Shown in pieces: positions 27,078 through 35,849 of a DNA stretch of 64,000 nucleotides (position 1 is the stretch's first letter; each line of letters opens with the position of its first letter). The notes under the pieces were generated by a model, which saw nothing but the letters and a program-made list of their open reading frames with translations, was not told where the DNA came from and made no database searches. Location: assembly GCA_018401885.1 (NCBI GenBank), contig JAGYKB010000007.1:1-64000 (forward strand). Reading direction: 5' to 3'. A program made the position numbers and the translations under genes. The stretch is from Gammaproteobacteria bacterium (GTDB lineage Bacteria > Pseudomonadota > Gammaproteobacteria > Pseudomonadales > Pseudohongiellaceae).

Positions 27078-28457
27078 TCACTCCGCCATTACCGCGAGTA
27101 GTCGTTCCTCCTCGCGCCACCGTCCCTTCCAAAGACGCCACGAAAACAGCAAAGCGATTGCGAATAACATTGTAACGAACGCAACCCACGACGCCCGCGG
27201 CCCCCATTCTGCGACCTTAATAACGTAGTACTGCGCCCCAAGTGCAACCCAATGTGTCGTTGTCGACGCATACATTAGCCATTTTGTGTCCCCCGCGCCA
27301 CGCAGGACGCCGCCGGCTACCTGTATTGTCGCATCGGCCATCACATAGCTCGACAGACCGATCATCATGTAACCCGCAAGTGCGAGTATGTCGTCGAAAT
27401 CCCCTTCGGGCGGCTCGAACACACTCACTAACTGAAAACGAAATACGCTATAGATGAGTGCGATTATTCCCGAGTAGCCGAGCGCCATCACGAAGGCCGC
27501 AAAGATGACTTGATTCGTTCGATTCATATCTCGTGCCCCGACGAACCGGCCGATCAGGCTAACCACACCAATATTTAATCCGATCATTGGGACGAAACAG
27601 AGAATATCCCAATTGAACACGATGGCGGCCGAGGCTGCTTCGGTAATGCCATAACTCTGAAACATAAGAAGAAACAGGTTGAATGCCGCCACGTTGAGAA
27701 AAAGTTCTGTGCCCGCCGGGAGGCCCAGGCGAACGAAGCGGCGCATGATTCCCAAATCGAAGACAAAAGACTCCATCACGCGAAATGTTTGTCTATGCTC
27801 TTTTGCAAAGAAACAGCTGATGAATAGCACAAGCGAAAACAATGTCGAAAGTATTGTGGACAGAGCGGCACCAGTTATTCCCATCTCAGGGAAACCGGCA
27901 ATACCGAAGACCATGGCATAGCAAAGTGGAACATTGAGGACGAGGCCACAGAGGTCGCAAATCATGACGAGCTTGGTGCGACCAATCCCTGCAAAGTAAG
28001 ACGAGAACACCACCTTCGCGAGTGAGATTGGCGAGCCTATCATTAACCAGAGATAGTAGGTGCGCTCGAGCTCGGCAAGCTGAGGTTCATGCCCCATACT
28101 GACGAAAAGATCGGTGACAAAATAGGCGATAAACGCGAGCACCGGCAGACAGGCGACAGTCATAATCAGCCCCTGACTCACTACCTTCGAACATTTGAAC
28201 AATTCTCGGGCACCGAAATATTGAGCCGAAAGTGCGTTGGCGTACCCAAACAGACCTGAAAAGAAGCAAAACGAAAAAAACAAGGCCACACCACCGCCAA
28301 GCGCAGCGGCCATGTGCGTAGGATCGATCATCGACATAAATAGCCGATCGGTAAAAATCATCACGGCGAAAGTACCCTGTGAGACCACCATTGGAACGGC
28401 GAGCTTGAAGAGTTCGGAAAACGTTTCGCGATTGTAGTGCTGGGTAACTGCGCGCAT
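27078..28457 (-). CDS. MATE family efflux transporter
   Basis: Protein of 459 residues starting at ATG 28457 (MRAVTQHYNRETFSELFKLA); an upstream start would add an unlikely extension. Twelve membrane segments in two similar halves, with MATE features PMVVSQGTFAVMIFTDRLFM, LFGYANALSAQYFGARELFK and FLNVAAFNLFLLMFQSYGI. It would export drugs or metabolites using Na+ or H+. The gene stands alone. Confidence 0.88.
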   Translation of the reverse strand: MRAVTQHYNRETFSELFKLAVPMVVSQGTFAVMIFTDRLFMSMIDPTHMAAALGGGVALFFSFCFFSGLFGYANALSAQYFGARELFKCSKVVSQGLIMTVACLPVLAFIAYFVTDLFVSMGHEPQLAELERTYYLWLMIGSPISLAKVVFSSYFAGIGRTKLVMICDLCGLVLNVPLCYAMVFGIAGFPEMGITGAALSTILSTLFSLVLFISCFFAKEHRQTFRVMESFVFDLGIMRRFVRLGLPAGTELFLNVAAFNLFLLMFQSYGITEAASAAIVFNWDILCFVPMIGLNIGVVSLIGRFVGARDMNRTNQVIFAAFVMALGYSGIIALIYSVFRFQLVSVFEPPEGDFDDILALAGYMMIGLSSYVMADATIQVAGGVLRGAGDTKWLMYASTTTHWVALGAQYYVIKVAEWGPRASWVAFVTMLFAIALLFSWRLWKGRWREEERLLAVMAE

Positions 28458-28682
28458 AAAAACTTCGATTAGGCTTTGAGGACTAGAGAATTCGTCGGGG
28501 AGGGATGTTACGCGATTGAGTGGGGCTAAACAATCAAGCGGCCGAATACAAGCCATTGAGCGTTAACGCAGTTTTTGACGATGAGTCGGCAGTAGCCGGT
28601 TGGATGCCGCTTTAAAAAATGACGCCGACAAAGTACCATGTCTAGCTATAGATGACAGGTTAACCCCTCTTTATCGGAGTAA

Positions 28683-29186
28683 ATGATGGCAACTCTCCAC
28701 CTAGCTCAGTATCGCTCTCTCTCAGCAGTAATTGTATTTATTGCGTCACTCACCTGCGCTGCATCCCTCTCGGCTCAATCGATCGATGACATTACGCTAA
28801 ATGTTTACAAAGATATTAACTGCGGCTGCTGCGTAGGCTGGATCGATCATATGCAGGACAAAGGCTTCGCATCAAAGATTAATCACCCTCGCGATCTCAA
28901 CGGAGTGAAGCATGAACTCGGCGTGCTGCCTGAATGGCAGTCTTGTCACACTGCCGTGACTAAAGAAGGCTATGTTTTTGAGGGACATGTCCCAGCAAAA
29001 TTTATCGAACAGTTCTTGGCTGCGCCGCCAGAGGGGGCACTAGGACTGGCGGTCCCGGGAATGCCCTTAGGAAGCCCGGGTATGGAGATGGGGAACCGCT
29101 TCACTCCCTACGACATAGTTCTGATGAACAAAGACGGCAGTTCAAGCGTGTTCGCTCATGTCGAAAGCGCAGCAGCGCAGAAGTAA
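28683..29186 (+). CDS. DUF411 metal-binding protein, exported
   Basis: Protein of 167 residues with a signal sequence (SAVIVFIASLTCAASLSAQ). The DUF411 pattern is clear: LNVYKDINCGCCVGWIDHMQ, GVLPEWQSCHTAVTKEGYVF, EGHVPAKFIEQFL, then AVPGMPLGSPGMEMG. The CGCC cysteines plus methionine-rich SPGMEMG suit copper or another soft metal. DUF411 proteins often sit with copper-resistance genes; none are adjacent here. GGAG is 5 bases before the ATG. Confidence 0.87.
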   Translation: MMATLHLAQYRSLSAVIVFIASLTCAASLSAQSIDDITLNVYKDINCGCCVGWIDHMQDKGFASKINHPRDLNGVKHELGVLPEWQSCHTAVTKEGYVFEGHVPAKFIEQFLAAPPEGALGLAVPGMPLGSPGMEMGNRFTPYDIVLMNKDGSSSVFAHVESAAAQK

Positions 29187-29191
29187 GCCAC

Positions 29192-29605
29192 TTAGGCGTT
29201 AGTTGGGAAAACCAGCATAAAGGTCGCATTGCACTTTGCCACCAGCTTGCGCGTTTGGTTTTCCCCGAGAGTCATACTGAACACACACATCTCCACTCTG
29301 TACAGACGCTTTCCGGCATGCAGCACTTCGGCCTCGGCTTCGAGCCGATTTCCCATAGGCGGCCTGATAAAGGCGATATTTAGGTCGGTAGTAGCGGAAG
29401 CGACGCCTTCGGGCCGCAAGCTACGCACAGCGACTCCTGCGCACGAATCCGCAAGCGACGTCAGCACACCACCATGCACTCGCCCGCCTGCGTTAAAGTG
29501 GTGAGGCTTAACCGCGATACTGCATAGTGCTTTGCCTTCGCCAAAGGATTCGATTTCAATTCCGAGAAATTCACCAAAGGGGCTCATCACCAAGCTAGTC
29601 GGCAT
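29192..29605 (-). CDS. PaaI-type hotdog-fold thioesterase
   Basis: Protein of 137 residues from ATG 29605 (GTG/ATG further upstream possible at 29629). The hotdog-fold motif [20 protein letters not shown], followed by AGVAV and later [12 protein letters not shown], is that of PaaI/YbgC-like acyl-CoA thioesterases. It would hydrolyse acyl-CoA, substrate unknown. The start lies inside the end of trhO, so the two genes overlap and are coexpressed. Confidence 0.85.
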   Translation of the reverse strand: MPTSLVMSPFGEFLGIEIESFGEGKALCSIAVKPHHFNAGGRVHGGVLTSLADSCAGVAVRSLRPEGVASATTDLNIAFIRPPMGNRLEAEAEVLHAGKRLYRVEMCVFSMTLGENQTRKLVAKCNATFMLVFPTNA

Positions 29606-30623
29606 GGGATGTCCTTTTCGCCCGCTCATAGTCGCGCTGCTCTTCTTTAAACTTAAGCTTCTGTGCTTTGCGCTGCCTGATGAGCTGCTCCATCGGTTGC
29701 CCGATATGCGCGTCGCCGCGCGCTTTAGCGAGAGCCATCTGCCTTTCTCGCTCGGCCAAACCCTTCACTTTCTCGCGGGGCTTCTGCGCAGCGCAGTGAT
29801 GACAACTCACCCCTTTCTGATACTCCTCGCGTTGCTTGTCGTCTTCACTAATTGGCATGCGGCAGGCGTGACACTGATCAAACACACCCTGCTCTAGTTT
29901 GTGATTTACGGTAACTCGATTATCGAAAACGAAGCACTCACCGCGCCAGAGCGTCTCTTCCTCGGGCACTTCTTGTAAATAATTGAGAATGCCTCCCTTT
30001 AGGTGATAGACCTCATCGAAACCCTGTTCGCGCAAATAGGCCGTCGACTTCTCGCAGCGAATGCCGCCGGTACAAAACATCGCCACTTTCTTGTGCTTCG
30101 CCGGATCTAAGTTGTTCTTTACATAGTCGGGGAATTCGCGGAAAGAGTCGGTTTCGGGATTGACCGCAGACTCGAAGGTACCGATTTCAACCTCGTATTT
30201 ATTGCGCGTATCCAGCAAAAGCACCTCGGGGTCGCTGATAAGCGCATTCCATTCGCTTGGCTCTACATAGGTGCCAACGATCTTCTTCGGGTCGATGTCC
30301 TCGACACCCATCGTCACAATTTCGCGTTTGAGCTTGACCTTCGTGCGGTAGAAGGGATTTTCCGCCGCGAAGGATTCCTTTGGCGCGAGATCAGCAAACC
30401 GCGCATCTCGCTCAAGAAACGCAATCACAGCATCGACGCCCGCACGCGAACCTGCGATAGTGCCGTTTATCCCCTCGGCGGCGAGCAGCAGTGTGCCTCG
30501 CACATCGTTGTCGAGCATGCACTGTTTTAGTGGCTCGCGCAGGGATTCATATTCAGGGAATGTCGCGAAACGGTATAACGCCGCGACCACAGTGCCTGGC
30601 GTGGCAGAGTTTGGGTTATTCAT
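29595..30623 (-). CDS. trhO: tRNA uridine-34 hydroxylase TrhO (rhodanese domain)
   Basis: Protein of 342 residues. ATG 30623 has AAGGA 7 bases upstream. Family blocks: [20 protein letters not shown] in the N-terminal domain; [15 protein letters not shown] and the active-site loop [20 protein letters not shown] in the rhodanese domain; and a C-terminal cysteine cluster (CHACRMP, SCHHCA) with a basic tail. The TrhO (YceA) family adds the 5-hydroxyl of uridine 34 in tRNA with O2 as oxidant. It overlaps the thioesterase gene downstream. Confidence 0.95.
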   Translation of the reverse strand: MNNPNSATPGTVVAALYRFATFPEYESLREPLKQCMLDNDVRGTLLLAAEGINGTIAGSRAGVDAVIAFLERDARFADLAPKESFAAENPFYRTKVKLKREIVTMGVEDIDPKKIVGTYVEPSEWNALISDPEVLLLDTRNKYEVEIGTFESAVNPETDSFREFPDYVKNNLDPAKHKKVAMFCTGGIRCEKSTAYLREQGFDEVYHLKGGILNYLQEVPEEETLWRGECFVFDNRVTVNHKLEQGVFDQCHACRMPISEDDKQREEYQKGVSCHHCAAQKPREKVKGLAERERQMALAKARGDAHIGQPMEQLIRQRKAQKLKFKEEQRDYERAKRTSHAD

Positions 30624-30733
30624 GATGTGTCCTTTTTGCACTCTGGAGCGTAATTCCAGCGCAAATTAAATTACCTTAATCGCAATTGCTCTCGCTATCG
30701 CGTGGGCCCAGTGTACCAAAACAGCACAACAAA

Positions 30734-30753
30734 TGCCGGCAGGCTTACCGGCA
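30734..30753 (-). terminator. Possible terminator of the sulfurtransferase gene
   Basis: Inverted repeat TGCCGG/CCGGCA with an 8-base loop, followed on the minus strand by a T-rich stretch (TTTGTTGTGCTGTTTT). The tail is interrupted, so efficiency is uncertain. Confidence 0.5.
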
Positions 30754-30790
30754 GACCCTGTCACTCAGCGATTCTCAGAGACCTCTCAAC

Positions 30791-31720
30791 TTAAACGGTC
30801 TCTTTGTCAGGACCCGCAACAACCGGCAGAGCCGGATCCGCCCCCCAGTCTGCCCATGAGCCATCGTAGACAGAAAGATGCGTGTAGCCCGCGAGCGACG
30901 CAGCGAAAGTGACGACACAGGCAGTGAGACCCGAGCCGCAGCTGGTCACCACTCTCTGATTTCGCTGTGCAATGGGGGCCAGCATCAATGCGATCTCGAG
31001 CGCCGACTTCATTTTTTCGCCGTTTAGCACGGTCTGGAAAGGAAAACTCAGTGACCCAGGCATATGACCACCGCGCACGCCCGGGCGAGGCTCCGGAGCC
31101 TCGGCATTAAATCGAGCAGTTGAGCGAGCGTCTAAGACGCGGCAATTCGAATCGGTTAACGCCGTGGCTACTGCAGCGCTATCGACAAACGCGTCCAATC
31201 TGGGGATAGCGACATAATCACCCTCAGTATAGTCGTCGCCCGATGCTTTTTTACCCGCGCGCCATTGCGCACCTCCCACCTCCGTTGGATTGCCGGCGTC
31301 AATCCATGCTCTGAGGCCGCCGTCCAACACGGCGACATTGTCATGCCCCATTGCCTTGAGCATCCACCAGCCGCGCGGACTCGCGTAGACGCCAACATCG
31401 TCGTAAATCACAACAAGTGAATGCGTGTTCAGGCCTAGGCTGCGCACTTCTTTTTCGAAGAGTGCCGCACTCGGCATCATATGCGGAAGGGTGGCGTCGG
31501 GATCGCAGAGACGCGTGTCGAAATCAAAGCGGCGCGCGCCTGGGATGATACGCCAGTCAGCCTCCGGCACGTGGGAATTAAGTGACTCATATCCCGGCAC
31601 GACTGGAGGCGCAGAGGCATCGAACACTACTACCTCGCTTGAGTCCTGAGAAAGCAGAGCCTGCAAATCGGCAACCGATAATAAAGGCTTTAGAGGAGCA
31701 CTAGCGTGTGAGTTCAGCAT
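30791..31720 (-). CDS. Thiosulfate/3-mercaptopyruvate sulfurtransferase
   Basis: Protein of 309 residues with two rhodanese-like domains. The N-terminal one is inactive as usual (VVVFDASAPPVVPGYES); the C-terminal one has RVLDARSTARFNAEAPEPRP, PGVRGGHMPGSLSFPF, and the catalytic loop VTSCGSGLTACVV with the active cysteine. The CGSGLTA loop favours the 3-mercaptopyruvate (SseA) type. It supplies persulfide sulfur. An intergenic hairpin separates it from trhO. Confidence 0.9.
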   Translation of the reverse strand: MLNSHASAPLKPLLSVADLQALLSQDSSEVVVFDASAPPVVPGYESLNSHVPEADWRIIPGARRFDFDTRLCDPDATLPHMMPSAALFEKEVRSLGLNTHSLVVIYDDVGVYASPRGWWMLKAMGHDNVAVLDGGLRAWIDAGNPTEVGGAQWRAGKKASGDDYTEGDYVAIPRLDAFVDSAAVATALTDSNCRVLDARSTARFNAEAPEPRPGVRGGHMPGSLSFPFQTVLNGEKMKSALEIALMLAPIAQRNQRVVTSCGSGLTACVVTFAASLAGYTHLSVYDGSWADWGADPALPVVAGPDKETV

Positions 31721-31766
31721 AATTTCAGTTCTGGCCTGTCTAATCGATGTCAGTACTTCTCTTCAC

Positions 31767-32615
31767 CTAGAGTGCCGCTTTAAACTCGCGCAATTTCGCC
31801 TTTAGGCGAGCACTGTTCTCAGGACCAAGGCGGATAAGCTGTTTGTTCATGTCCGCAAGTTCCTCGAGCCGAGTATCGGCATAAAGATACATCACAGAAG
31901 GCTTAACCAATTGAAAAGGGCCCTCGACTTCGGGTGCACTCAGTACCGCATCAATAGCCTTTCTAAGCGACTGCTCAAATTCGGCGTCACGAAACCCGAT
32001 CTCGGCGTAGGCCTGTTGCAGTAGTGGAGACAGGAGTTTGTAAAGCCCCACGGCCTGATCGGTATCAAGCGCTACAAAGGCGGCGATTGCAGCATCGAAC
32101 CTTTTGTACGACGACGCTTCCATAGTAAACAAACGGCCATCGACGCTGCTCACCTGCATTTCTTCGGTTACCGGTTTATAGGGCAGCGCCGTCTGTGGAT
32201 ATTGTCCGCGTGAAATATTCTCGATCAGCACTACGGTTCTGCGGATAAGTTGCTCGTCGACGAGAAAGCTCAACAGCGACGCGCCGCTCGACAATTCCTT
32301 TAGCTTCTCCGCTACGAAACTGTCGCTATCGTTTAATCGCGGCAGATCGATGGCAGCCTCTATCTCGGGTGCTTCGACCTCCACTACTTCAACCACTTCC
32401 GGCTCCTCTTCGACGGAAGCTGGCGCGGCGGGAACAACAGGGGTTATGCGGGTGGGAACAGGACGCGGCGGAGTGATTTCTACCTCGGCCACAGGAGTCG
32501 GCAAGATAACCGTCGTGGTCCCACTCGGAGCTTCGAAAGCAACAGCAAGATAGACCAGATAAAGGAATGTACATACCGCGATTGCCGCGATGGACCAGAT
32601 TCCCACCTTAGACAT
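31767..32615 (-). CDS. DUF3014 membrane protein
   Basis: Protein of 282 residues starting at ATG 32615. One N-terminal membrane helix (IWSIAAIAVCTFLYLVYLAV), then a proline/valine/glutamate-rich linker (PVPTRITPVVPAAPASVEEE), then the DUF3014 domain beginning at LPRLNDSDSFVAEKLKELSS, with RRTVVLIENISRGQYPQ and SSYKRFDAAIAAF. Function unknown; periplasmic domain tethered to the inner membrane. It is followed 46 bp later by the sulfurtransferase gene on the same strand. Confidence 0.87.
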   Translation of the reverse strand: MSKVGIWSIAAIAVCTFLYLVYLAVAFEAPSGTTTVILPTPVAEVEITPPRPVPTRITPVVPAAPASVEEEPEVVEVVEVEAPEIEAAIDLPRLNDSDSFVAEKLKELSSGASLLSFLVDEQLIRRTVVLIENISRGQYPQTALPYKPVTEEMQVSSVDGRLFTMEASSYKRFDAAIAAFVALDTDQAVGLYKLLSPLLQQAYAEIGFRDAEFEQSLRKAIDAVLSAPEVEGPFQLVKPSVMYLYADTRLEELADMNKQLIRLGPENSARLKAKLREFKAAL

Positions 32616-32730
32616 GATTCGCTCCAAAATGCGTGTTGTCGTATCGATACCGCCTATTGTTGCATATCTAGACCGGCCAACAAATCAGTATCATCCTTAA
32701 AAGGGCCGCTTGAGAGAATTGCAATAAAAA

Positions 32731-32756
32731 AGGCAGACTCCCGAAAGAATCTGCCT
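32731..32756 (-). terminator. Rho-independent terminator of the peroxiredoxin gene
   Basis: Stem AGGCAGA/TCTGCCT with a 12-base loop. On the minus strand it is followed by a run of T (the A-run at 32725-32730). It ends the peroxiredoxin transcript 18 bp after its stop codon. Confidence 0.85.
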
Positions 32757-32774
32757 CTTTTACGCGACCTTTAT

Positions 32775-33317
32775 TTAGAGTTTGGGAAAGCCAAGCTCTT
32801 CCATCGTCCTCGTAAGGTCTTTACCCGCCGTTGCTGGCTTGGTTTGCTTGTCGATCTTTAGGATCGTGCCGTCGATGCCTATGTAGTAGGTCCACCGATT
32901 AGCAAAGCCTGCGCCCATCAGCGCGCCATATTCTTCAACCATGGTCTTCTCGGGGTCAGCAAGAATTGGAAAGCCCGCTTCATGCTCTGCCGCGAAAGCT
33001 GTGTTGTCCTCTAGCGTGTCAACACTCGCCATAAAATATGCAACGTCGAAACTCTGAATTTCTCTAGCACTGTCACGCAGCGCTTTACATTGCATCGTTC
33101 AACCACCGGTGAAAGCTTTCGGGAAAAACGCGATAACGACGGGCTTAACCCCGACGAATTCCGAGAGCGTGTACGTTTTACCGTCGGACGCTTGCAGCGA
33201 AAAGTCAGGCGCTTTATCGCCCTCTTCTAGCGCCGAAGCGAGCTGGCTGCCAAGTGCAGTGAAGGCAACGGTCGCCGACAACGCAATCTTTGCGAGCCTG
33301 TTTAAAAAAGATGACAT
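32775..33317 (-). CDS. Exported peroxiredoxin with in-frame UGA at the catalytic cysteine (candidate selenoprotein)
   Basis: Reading through one TGA (33099-33101) gives a 180-residue protein. ATG 33317 has a full AGGAGG 6 bases upstream. Signal sequence ([19 protein letters not shown]), then [34 protein letters not shown], the UGA at codon 73, [27 protein letters not shown], and [14 protein letters not shown]. Relatives read FPKAFTGGC at this point, the C being the peroxidatic cysteine; C77 could be the resolving partner (U-x3-C). The frame is unchanged on both sides and a SECIS-like hairpin follows. If selenocysteine is inserted, this is a periplasmic peroxidase. A nonsense mutation or base error is the alternative. 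Confidence 0.75.
33066..33084 (-). promoter_or_regulatory. SECIS-like hairpin downstream of the peroxiredoxin UGA
   Basis: Minus-strand AGCGCTG, loop CGTGA, CAGTGCT: seven pairs, one of them G-U. The stem begins 15 nt and the loop 22 nt after the UGA. Bacterial SECIS elements usually have a short apical loop with a G in its first two positions and lie 16-37 nt from the UGA; this one fits, and its loop contains the GU that SelB contacts in the E. coli fdhF element. It lies inside the coding frame, as in bacteria. Confidence 0.65.
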
Positions 33318-33522
33318 AAGTCCTCCTAGTTTAGTCCGGTCAGGACAGAGGATGCCGAGCAACTCCCAGCATCCCCCTTATTGAAGCGCGTCTTGCTCAA
33401 GATTACTACTGCCAGTGAGGGTACTTGAGAAAATGCAACGCACAACTTCCTCTACGCCGGCGCTAGACGAATAGGATCAACCGGTTCATCGCTCGGTGCT
33501 ACTCAGGGCCGCGTTCGAGCAT

Positions 33523-34740
33523 TTAGAATAAGCTGCGCGATCGTGCCTGCCGGAGCATCTGCTGAGTTTCCAGCTCGAGTCGTGCAATGCGCGAATCTAA
33601 TACATCAACCTCGTCTCGATCGAGCAGCGGTGCGCTATCACGGAGCCTCTCGATGCGCTCAATCGCCTCGCGGATTGACCTAACCTGCCGATTGACTGCG
33701 ACTTGCTTAGCGTCGCGCTGTGACTGCCGATACCTTGGGTTTTCGACCTGAATATTCGTGCACTGCTGGACGACCTGACCATTGGCATCTCGCACATTGC
33801 GACAGCGCGAACGGTAAACATACGGGCTTACCGTGCCCGGAAAATCGGTGTAAGGCGTAGACGCAATCGCTCTGATCAACACCATATCGGTCTCTGCCTT
33901 TGAAAAGACGAAATCCAACAACTCTCCTGATTTTTCCTGCCCCTCGGTCTCGAGGGCCACAATGACGGCGCCATAAAACCCAGATAGCTCCTCGGCAGTT
34001 CGCGCGAGTCCCTGGTAGGAGTCGTCGAGCAGGTTCTCACTCATGACGCGAAACCGCCAATCGCCATACTGCCTGGCAGCAGCCAAGAAGCGTCCGTCAG
34101 TTTTCGAGTACAGACGACTTGCGATATGCAAATGGAGACTCTGAAAGTCGTCCGCTTCGGCCCATGCTTTGCTTTTCGTGTTGCTTGCTATCAGCGCCAT
34201 GATGACTGGCAGCTGCTCCTCGCTATAGAGCCCCGTGTTTATTCTGGTAATTTGCAGGGCCTCAGAATACACCTTCGCTGCCCCCTCGAAATCCTCCATC
34301 TCAATCAAATAGGCGCCTAGGTCTGCCTGAACCTCGCGCAATTGATCCGAGTAAACCCCCGAGGAATAGCGAAGCTCCTCGATAAGCGCCTCGCGCCGCG
34401 CAATCTCGCGGCTAATTTCTAGCGAGCGCGCCGCCGCAGCGGCGCTCTCCGCAACACTTTCCTCATTACCCTCCGCAGCACTCTCATCAACACTCTCAGC
34501 TTCGCGGCCGGCGCCCGCGGCTACTGGCTCGGCCTGCTCTTCGCGAATCCCAAGTGAGTCGGGGACGCCGTCGGCGTTCGCATCAGTCAGCAAAGAAGAA
34601 CCATCCTGAATTGACTGCGACAGCGCCACCGAGGGCACAAAGATTATCGCAAACCCTAAAGCCAGAGCAGAGAGAAATAGACGCGCGAATAAACCGTGCC
34701 AACAGGCTGATGCGGCGAGGTGACCACTGTCATGACTCAT
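33523..34740 (-). CDS. Secreted TPR-like protein, relative of the 2027-3592 protein
   Basis: Protein of 405 residues starting at ATG 34740. Signal peptide (FLSALALGFAIIFVPSVALS), then a DANADGVPDSLG segment like a thrombospondin type 3 calcium repeat, then an acidic alanine-rich linker, and TPR-like helices (LGAYLIEMEDFEGAAKVYSE, ALQITRINTG). The order of helices matches the first part of the protein at 2027-3592, but the TonB domain is missing; the C-terminus is a charged coiled-coil-like helix (IREAIERIERLRDSAPLLDR). It follows the iron transporter ATPase gene by 44 bp. Confidence 0.75.
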   Translation of the reverse strand: MSHDSGHLAASACWHGLFARLFLSALALGFAIIFVPSVALSQSIQDGSSLLTDANADGVPDSLGIREEQAEPVAAGAGREAESVDESAAEGNEESVAESAAAAARSLEISREIARREALIEELRYSSGVYSDQLREVQADLGAYLIEMEDFEGAAKVYSEALQITRINTGLYSEEQLPVIMALIASNTKSKAWAEADDFQSLHLHIASRLYSKTDGRFLAAARQYGDWRFRVMSENLLDDSYQGLARTAEELSGFYGAVIVALETEGQEKSGELLDFVFSKAETDMVLIRAIASTPYTDFPGTVSPYVYRSRCRNVRDANGQVVQQCTNIQVENPRYRQSQRDAKQVAVNRQVRSIREAIERIERLRDSAPLLDRDEVDVLDSRIARLELETQQMLRQARSRSLF

Positions 34741-34784
34741 TTTCAGTGCGCGCATTGACTAGAGTCCTTGGCGAGAGCATTAAC

Positions 34785-35849
34785 TTAGACAACAGGAAGT
34801 TTAGGAAACGCGACCAAATGCTCTACATCGAGACGAATTCCCATTGGTTCGCCTATCGCGTGGTCGTGGTGGCTCGGGGCAAGAGACAAAACACGCTTCC
34901 CGCTTTCGAGTTCGAGCGTGTAGAGAAATACCGCGCCCCGAAACGCCTTCTCGACCACTCGCGCCTTCGTTGGGCTCGCGTCATCATGAAACACATCGTC
35001 AGGCCGCAGCAACAGCGAAATGTCTATCGTACCCGGTAAGTTGAAATCCTGGATCTGCCGCGTATCGATGACTCCGAGCTCAGTCTCGACAGTATGCTCT
35101 CCGACAGCACGTCCATCGATTAACACGCCCTCGCCGATAAAGTCGGCGACCGCGAGGGACGCAGGCGTATGGTAAAGATTAAACGCATTGTCCCACTGCA
35201 GCAGTTTTCCACCTTTGATCACCCCAATCTCGTCAGCCATGGCGAATGCTTCGAACTGATTATGACTTACCAGAATCGCCGTAATACCCTCGTGCTTGAG
35301 AACGCCCCTGATCTCACGCGCAAGCTGCTCGCGTAGCTCGACGTCTAGGCTCGAAAAAGGCTCGTCGAGGAGGAGTACCTCAGGGCGGGGCGCCATCGCG
35401 CGCGCAATCGCAACTCGCTGCTGCTGTCCTCCAGACAATCTATGCGGATAGGCATCGAGTAGATCGCCTATCGCCAGCAAGCGGGCTAGCTCGTCTACGC
35501 GCGCATCGCGCTTGGCAGCATTTAATGAGTGCAGGCCAAATGCGATATTGTCGCGAACACTGAGGTGTGGAAAAAGCGAGTGGTCTTGAAACACCATGCC
35601 CACTCGGCGTTTCTCTATATCAAGAGTTTTTTCCGGCGTGCTGACCTGCGCGCCATCGAGCGAGACGCTTCCTGAACTAACAGACTCAAATCCTGCGATG
35701 GCTCTGAGCAAGGTGGTTTTGCCGCAGCCACTCGCGCCTAGCAGACAGCCAATCCCACCTGCAGGGATGCGAAACGACACAGAGTCGACAATTAATTTAC
35801 CGCCGAGATGGACACTGACGTTGTCCAATTGCAGTGCAGGTGATGTCAT
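34785..35849 (-). CDS. fbpC: Iron(III) ABC transporter ATP-binding protein
   Basis: Protein of 354 residues. ATPase motifs: Walker A GASGCGKTT, LSGGQQQRVAIARA, Walker B VLLLDEPFSSLD, and LVSHN at the switch position, where most relatives have histidine followed by D or N. A C-terminal regulatory TOBE-like region follows (DISLLLRPDDVFHDDASPTK). Family FbpC/AfuC. Its ATG overlaps the stop of the permease gene (ATGA). The symbol follows the fbpABC naming; the family match is firm, the symbol less so. Confidence 0.9.
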   Translation of the reverse strand: MTSPALQLDNVSVHLGGKLIVDSVSFRIPAGGIGCLLGASGCGKTTLLRAIAGFESVSSGSVSLDGAQVSTPEKTLDIEKRRVGMVFQDHSLFPHLSVRDNIAFGLHSLNAAKRDARVDELARLLAIGDLLDAYPHRLSGGQQQRVAIARAMAPRPEVLLLDEPFSSLDVELREQLAREIRGVLKHEGITAILVSHNQFEAFAMADEIGVIKGGKLLQWDNAFNLYHTPASLAVADFIGEGVLIDGRAVGEHTVETELGVIDTRQIQDFNLPGTIDISLLLRPDDVFHDDASPTKARVVEKAFRGAVFLYTLELESGKRVLSLAPSHHDHAIGEPMGIRLDVEHLVAFPKLPVV

